Shown here in pieces: positions 61,816 through 64,000 of a stretch of 64,000 bases of DNA. Each line of letters begins with the position of its first letter. Position 1 is the stretch's first letter. A model generated the notes under the pieces. It saw nothing but the letters and a program-made list of their open reading frames with translations, had not been told where the DNA came from and did not search any database. Origin of the DNA: CADCWN01 sp046328475. GTDB taxonomy: Bacteria; Chloroflexota; Chloroflexia; Thermomicrobiales; CADCWN01. The stretch is from NCBI GenBank assembly GCA_046328475.1, contig JAXLWN010000023.1, positions 1 through 64,000 on the forward strand. The letters are read 5' to 3'. A program made the translations under genes and the position numbers.

Positions 61816-62350
61816 ATGGACCTCTTCGCCTCAGCCACCGCAACCCTGCTGACCCTCCGCGACGGGCAGCGCATCCTGATCAACCCGGCCACGCCCGACG
61901 ACACAGCCCCGCTCTCCGACCTGTTGCTGCGCCTGACGCCGCAGACCCTCCGCCTCCGCCAGCCTCAGCGCGGTGCTTCACCACCGCGACCGTCTGGACG
62001 GAAGCCGAGCGCATGATACACGGACGCGCGCCACGCTGATCGCCACGCCCGTGCAGCGCGCCTTCACCGAAGCCGTCGCCGTCGCCGAACTGGTGCCCGA
62101 CCACGCCGATGCCACCGTCGGCCACCTCGGTATCGTCGTCCGCGACGACTGGCAGGGACTCGCCCTCGGCACCGCGCTCATCCGCGAACTGCTACACCAC
62201 GCCCCCGCTTGGCCTCGCGACATCCGCGCCGACCTTCTCGCCGAGAATGACGGCGCGCGTCGCCTGCTCGCCCCGCTCGACTTCCCGCGCACCACGGCCA
62301 CCCGCTACGGCGAGACGCAGGTCCTCCTGCGCCTCCCCTCGGCCGCCTGA
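61816..62350 (+). pseudogene. GNAT-like acetyltransferase, frameshifted
   Basis: An acetyltransferase of about 175 residues. The start MDLFASATATLLTLRDGQRI follows GGAGCGA; after LLRLTPQTLRLR the frame shifts near 61970-62025 and continues FTEAVAVAELVPDHAD, VGHLGIVVRDDWQGLALGTA (the acetyl-CoA loop is less basic than usual) and LIRELLHHAPAWP. An in-frame ATG 12 nt earlier is possible. It resembles GNAT domains found attached to acyl-CoA synthetases, but here it is a stand-alone copy. Confidence 0.7.
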
Positions 62351-62391
62351 CAAGCAGTACCTCAGTTGTGGTGGCTGGGCGCGTAGCCTGA

Positions 62392-63994
62392 CTACCTGAA
62401 CCAGCGCGACCGCAACGTCGCCAGGGCATCATCGATCGCGGTCGTGGCGGCATTGAGGCTGTCGAGAAGGCGATTGCGCTCGCGGAGGGCAGCGGCGCGC
62501 AGCCGCAGGGCCTCGATGGTGCGCGGCTCGGGCAGGGCGGTACGCCAGCGCGGGCGCGAGGCCGGCAACGGCGCGGCGTGGCGGCGCTGGCCGCTCTGGC
62601 GGCGTAGGGGTCGCCCGGATGGCGCAGCGCCGGGAGCAGGAGGCGCTGACCTGGCGAACCAGCCGATTCGCGATGGCGGATCCCTCCTCGTCATTGGGAG
62701 AGTCGGCCTGGCGCCAGGTGGAGCAGCGCATTTGCAGCCGCTCGGCGGCGGCGTAGAGCGCGGAGGCGCGGGCGCGCAGCGGGCCAAGCTCCAACCGGTC
62801 CCCGAGCGCGTCGAGCGTCGCCCCGATCCGCTCCTGCATGGCGCGAGCGAGCGCGGTGGCATCGAGCGGCAGCAGCGGCACGGTGCAGAGGCGCGCGATC
62901 ACCGGCAGCAGCGCCGCGAGATCGTCCGGCCGCGCCCCCAGGGCCAGCGTCGGCAGCCCCAGACGGGCAAACGGCAGCAGATCGGCGAGCGGCGGCGTCG
63001 CGGCCCAACGGGGGCGGGCCAGATCGCCATCGCGCAGCGCGGCCTCCGCAAAGTGGCGCAGGTGGACCTCGGGCCACCCCACCAGCCCCGGCCAGCGCGC
63101 GGCATCGTGCAGCGCAACGTAGCTCCAGGCGTGCTGCGCCAGGTCCTCCCAGGTCTGGTCGGCGTACCAGAGCGGCCCGGTGGCGGGCGCGACGCCCCCC
63201 GGCCACCACACGCAACGCAGCCCGCGCCGCAATCGCCCGGCATGGGTCGCCGCCACCCGGCAAAGTTCGAGCAGGCAAGCGGCGGCATCGCCATTTGCCC
63301 CCGGCGCGGGCGGCGTGGCCGCGCCGACGAGCAGATAATCGCGCGGCTCGTCCGCCCCGGCCACCATCGCCACCACGAACTGCGCCCGGCGCGGCTGCCA
63401 GGTGACGTTCGCACTCAGGCGCACGGCGGTCGCCCCGGCGGTGCAGAGCGCCAGGAATCCCTCGCCTGCCGCCCGCCCGATCCCGATCACCGGCGTCGGC
63501 GCGGCCCCGCCCCAGTCCCCGGGAACCGCCACCGGGCGCAGCGTCTCGTCCGGGCTGATGTAGACCTGCCCCACCGCGCCGCGCGCCGCGATCTGCGCGA
63601 CCGACGCACTCTCGGGTGCCCCTTCGAGCAGCGCAATCGTCCCGGCTAAATCCCCTGGCTGGTCCAGCGCCGCAAAGCGCAACTCGGCCACGAGGCCGCC
63701 CGGCAGCGTGGCGGCGCTATAGGGGTGGGCAATCGCCGGGACCGGCGCATCGCGGCGAGCCAGAGAGAAACGCGCCTCGCCCGGCACCCCTACCAGCGCC
63801 TCGAAGCGATGCATGGTGGCGGGAATGCCCCAGGCGCGCAGCTTGCCCCGGACATACTCCCCCGCGCGGTCGTGCTCGCCATCATCGCCAACCTGGGGCA
63901 GCGCGGTGCCGAGCACCTCCCGGTAGCGCGCCAACTCCCGCCGGTCGAGCGCCGCCAGGAGATCGTCTTCGAGTGGCGTCAAATCTGCGGGCAT
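62392..63994 (-). CDS. Degenerate M28-family peptidase homologue
   Basis: About 530 residues. A PA-like insertion (residues about 85-170: GTIALLEGAP, AARGAVGQVYISPDE) is followed by an M28 aminopeptidase fold: LLVGAATPPAPGANGDAAAC, LRRGLRCVWWPGGVAPATGP and YVALHDAARWPG. The zinc ligands normally in GHxDSW, GAxDNATG and HEE-type positions are not present, so catalysis is unlikely. A frame change near 62660 joins it to its helical C-terminus (LRERNRLLDSLNAATTAID), stop at 62392. ATG 63994 is almost at the window edge, so upstream context is missing. Confidence 0.78.
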
Positions 63995-64000
63995 GGCGTG

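Overview
This is a GC-rich window whose gene content and gene style (a pyr operon with carA, carB, pyrK and a class 1B pyrD; an RqcH-type NFACT protein; LytR-CpsA-Psr, PucR, RecD2, SMP-30 and T/P/A-rich lipoproteins) best fit a chromosome of Chloroflexota, perhaps the Thermomicrobia side. That placement is inferred from gene style and not from a marker phylogeny. No rRNA, tRNA, CRISPR array, prophage or insertion sequence with a recognisable transposase was found.

Layout. 1-8.3 kb: the end of carA, two accessory genes, carB, an Rpn/PD-(D/E)XK-type gene, pyrK and pyrD, i.e. a pyrimidine operon interrupted by three unrelated genes. 8.6-15.2 kb, minus strand: rqcH, an AAA+ ATPase, a DinB-like protein, a broken phytase-like lipoprotein and a type-2 ferredoxin-NADP reductase. 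15.5-23.2 kb: ubiB, then a sensory/transport cluster made of a CbrA-like SLC5-STAC histidine kinase, a small membrane protein, an MHS-family transporter and an OmpR-type response regulator. Three 11-bp direct repeats lie in the divergent region and are a likely operator. 23.5-33 kb: a PucR regulator, a ChrB-like protein, an amidohydrolase and a probable sugar-oxidation set (dehydrogenase, SMP-30 lactonase, aldo/keto reductase). 33-42.4 kb, mainly minus strand: a GGDEF/HD-GYP protein with two membrane modules, a Tat-exported subtilase, a peroxiredoxin, a BadF-type kinase, an LCP protein and an Ldh-type oxidoreductase. 42.9-49 kb: a glycosyltransferase and a WD40-like lipoprotein translationally coupled to a truncated thiL, then Rdx and thioredoxin-like proteins and an MFS exporter. 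49-50.2 kb: a low-GC islet. 50.3-64 kb: recD2 behind an SOS-like box, a PQQ-type sugar dehydrogenase, a candidate non-coding RNA, an enoyl-CoA hydratase, an S9 peptidase, a Gfo/Idh/MocA oxidoreductase, small enzymes and a catalytically degenerate M28 homologue.

Two window-wide patterns stand out. First, about twenty loci carry elements built from tandem 7-nt (sometimes 8-nt) units. Many form inverted pairs with arms of about 30 nt. The unit sequence differs from locus to locus while the architecture is kept. They lie mostly just 5' of genes or inside gene ends (pyrD, rqcH, BadF gene, thiL). Longer dispersed modules accompany some of them. I regard this family as the most interesting under-described feature here. 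Second, many genes (ubiB, the sensor kinase, the MHS transporter, the S9 peptidase and others) are broken by single-base frameshifts while the encoded protein stays well conserved across the breaks. That looks like sequencing or assembly indels or very recent decay, so those coordinates are envelopes and not clean reading frames.
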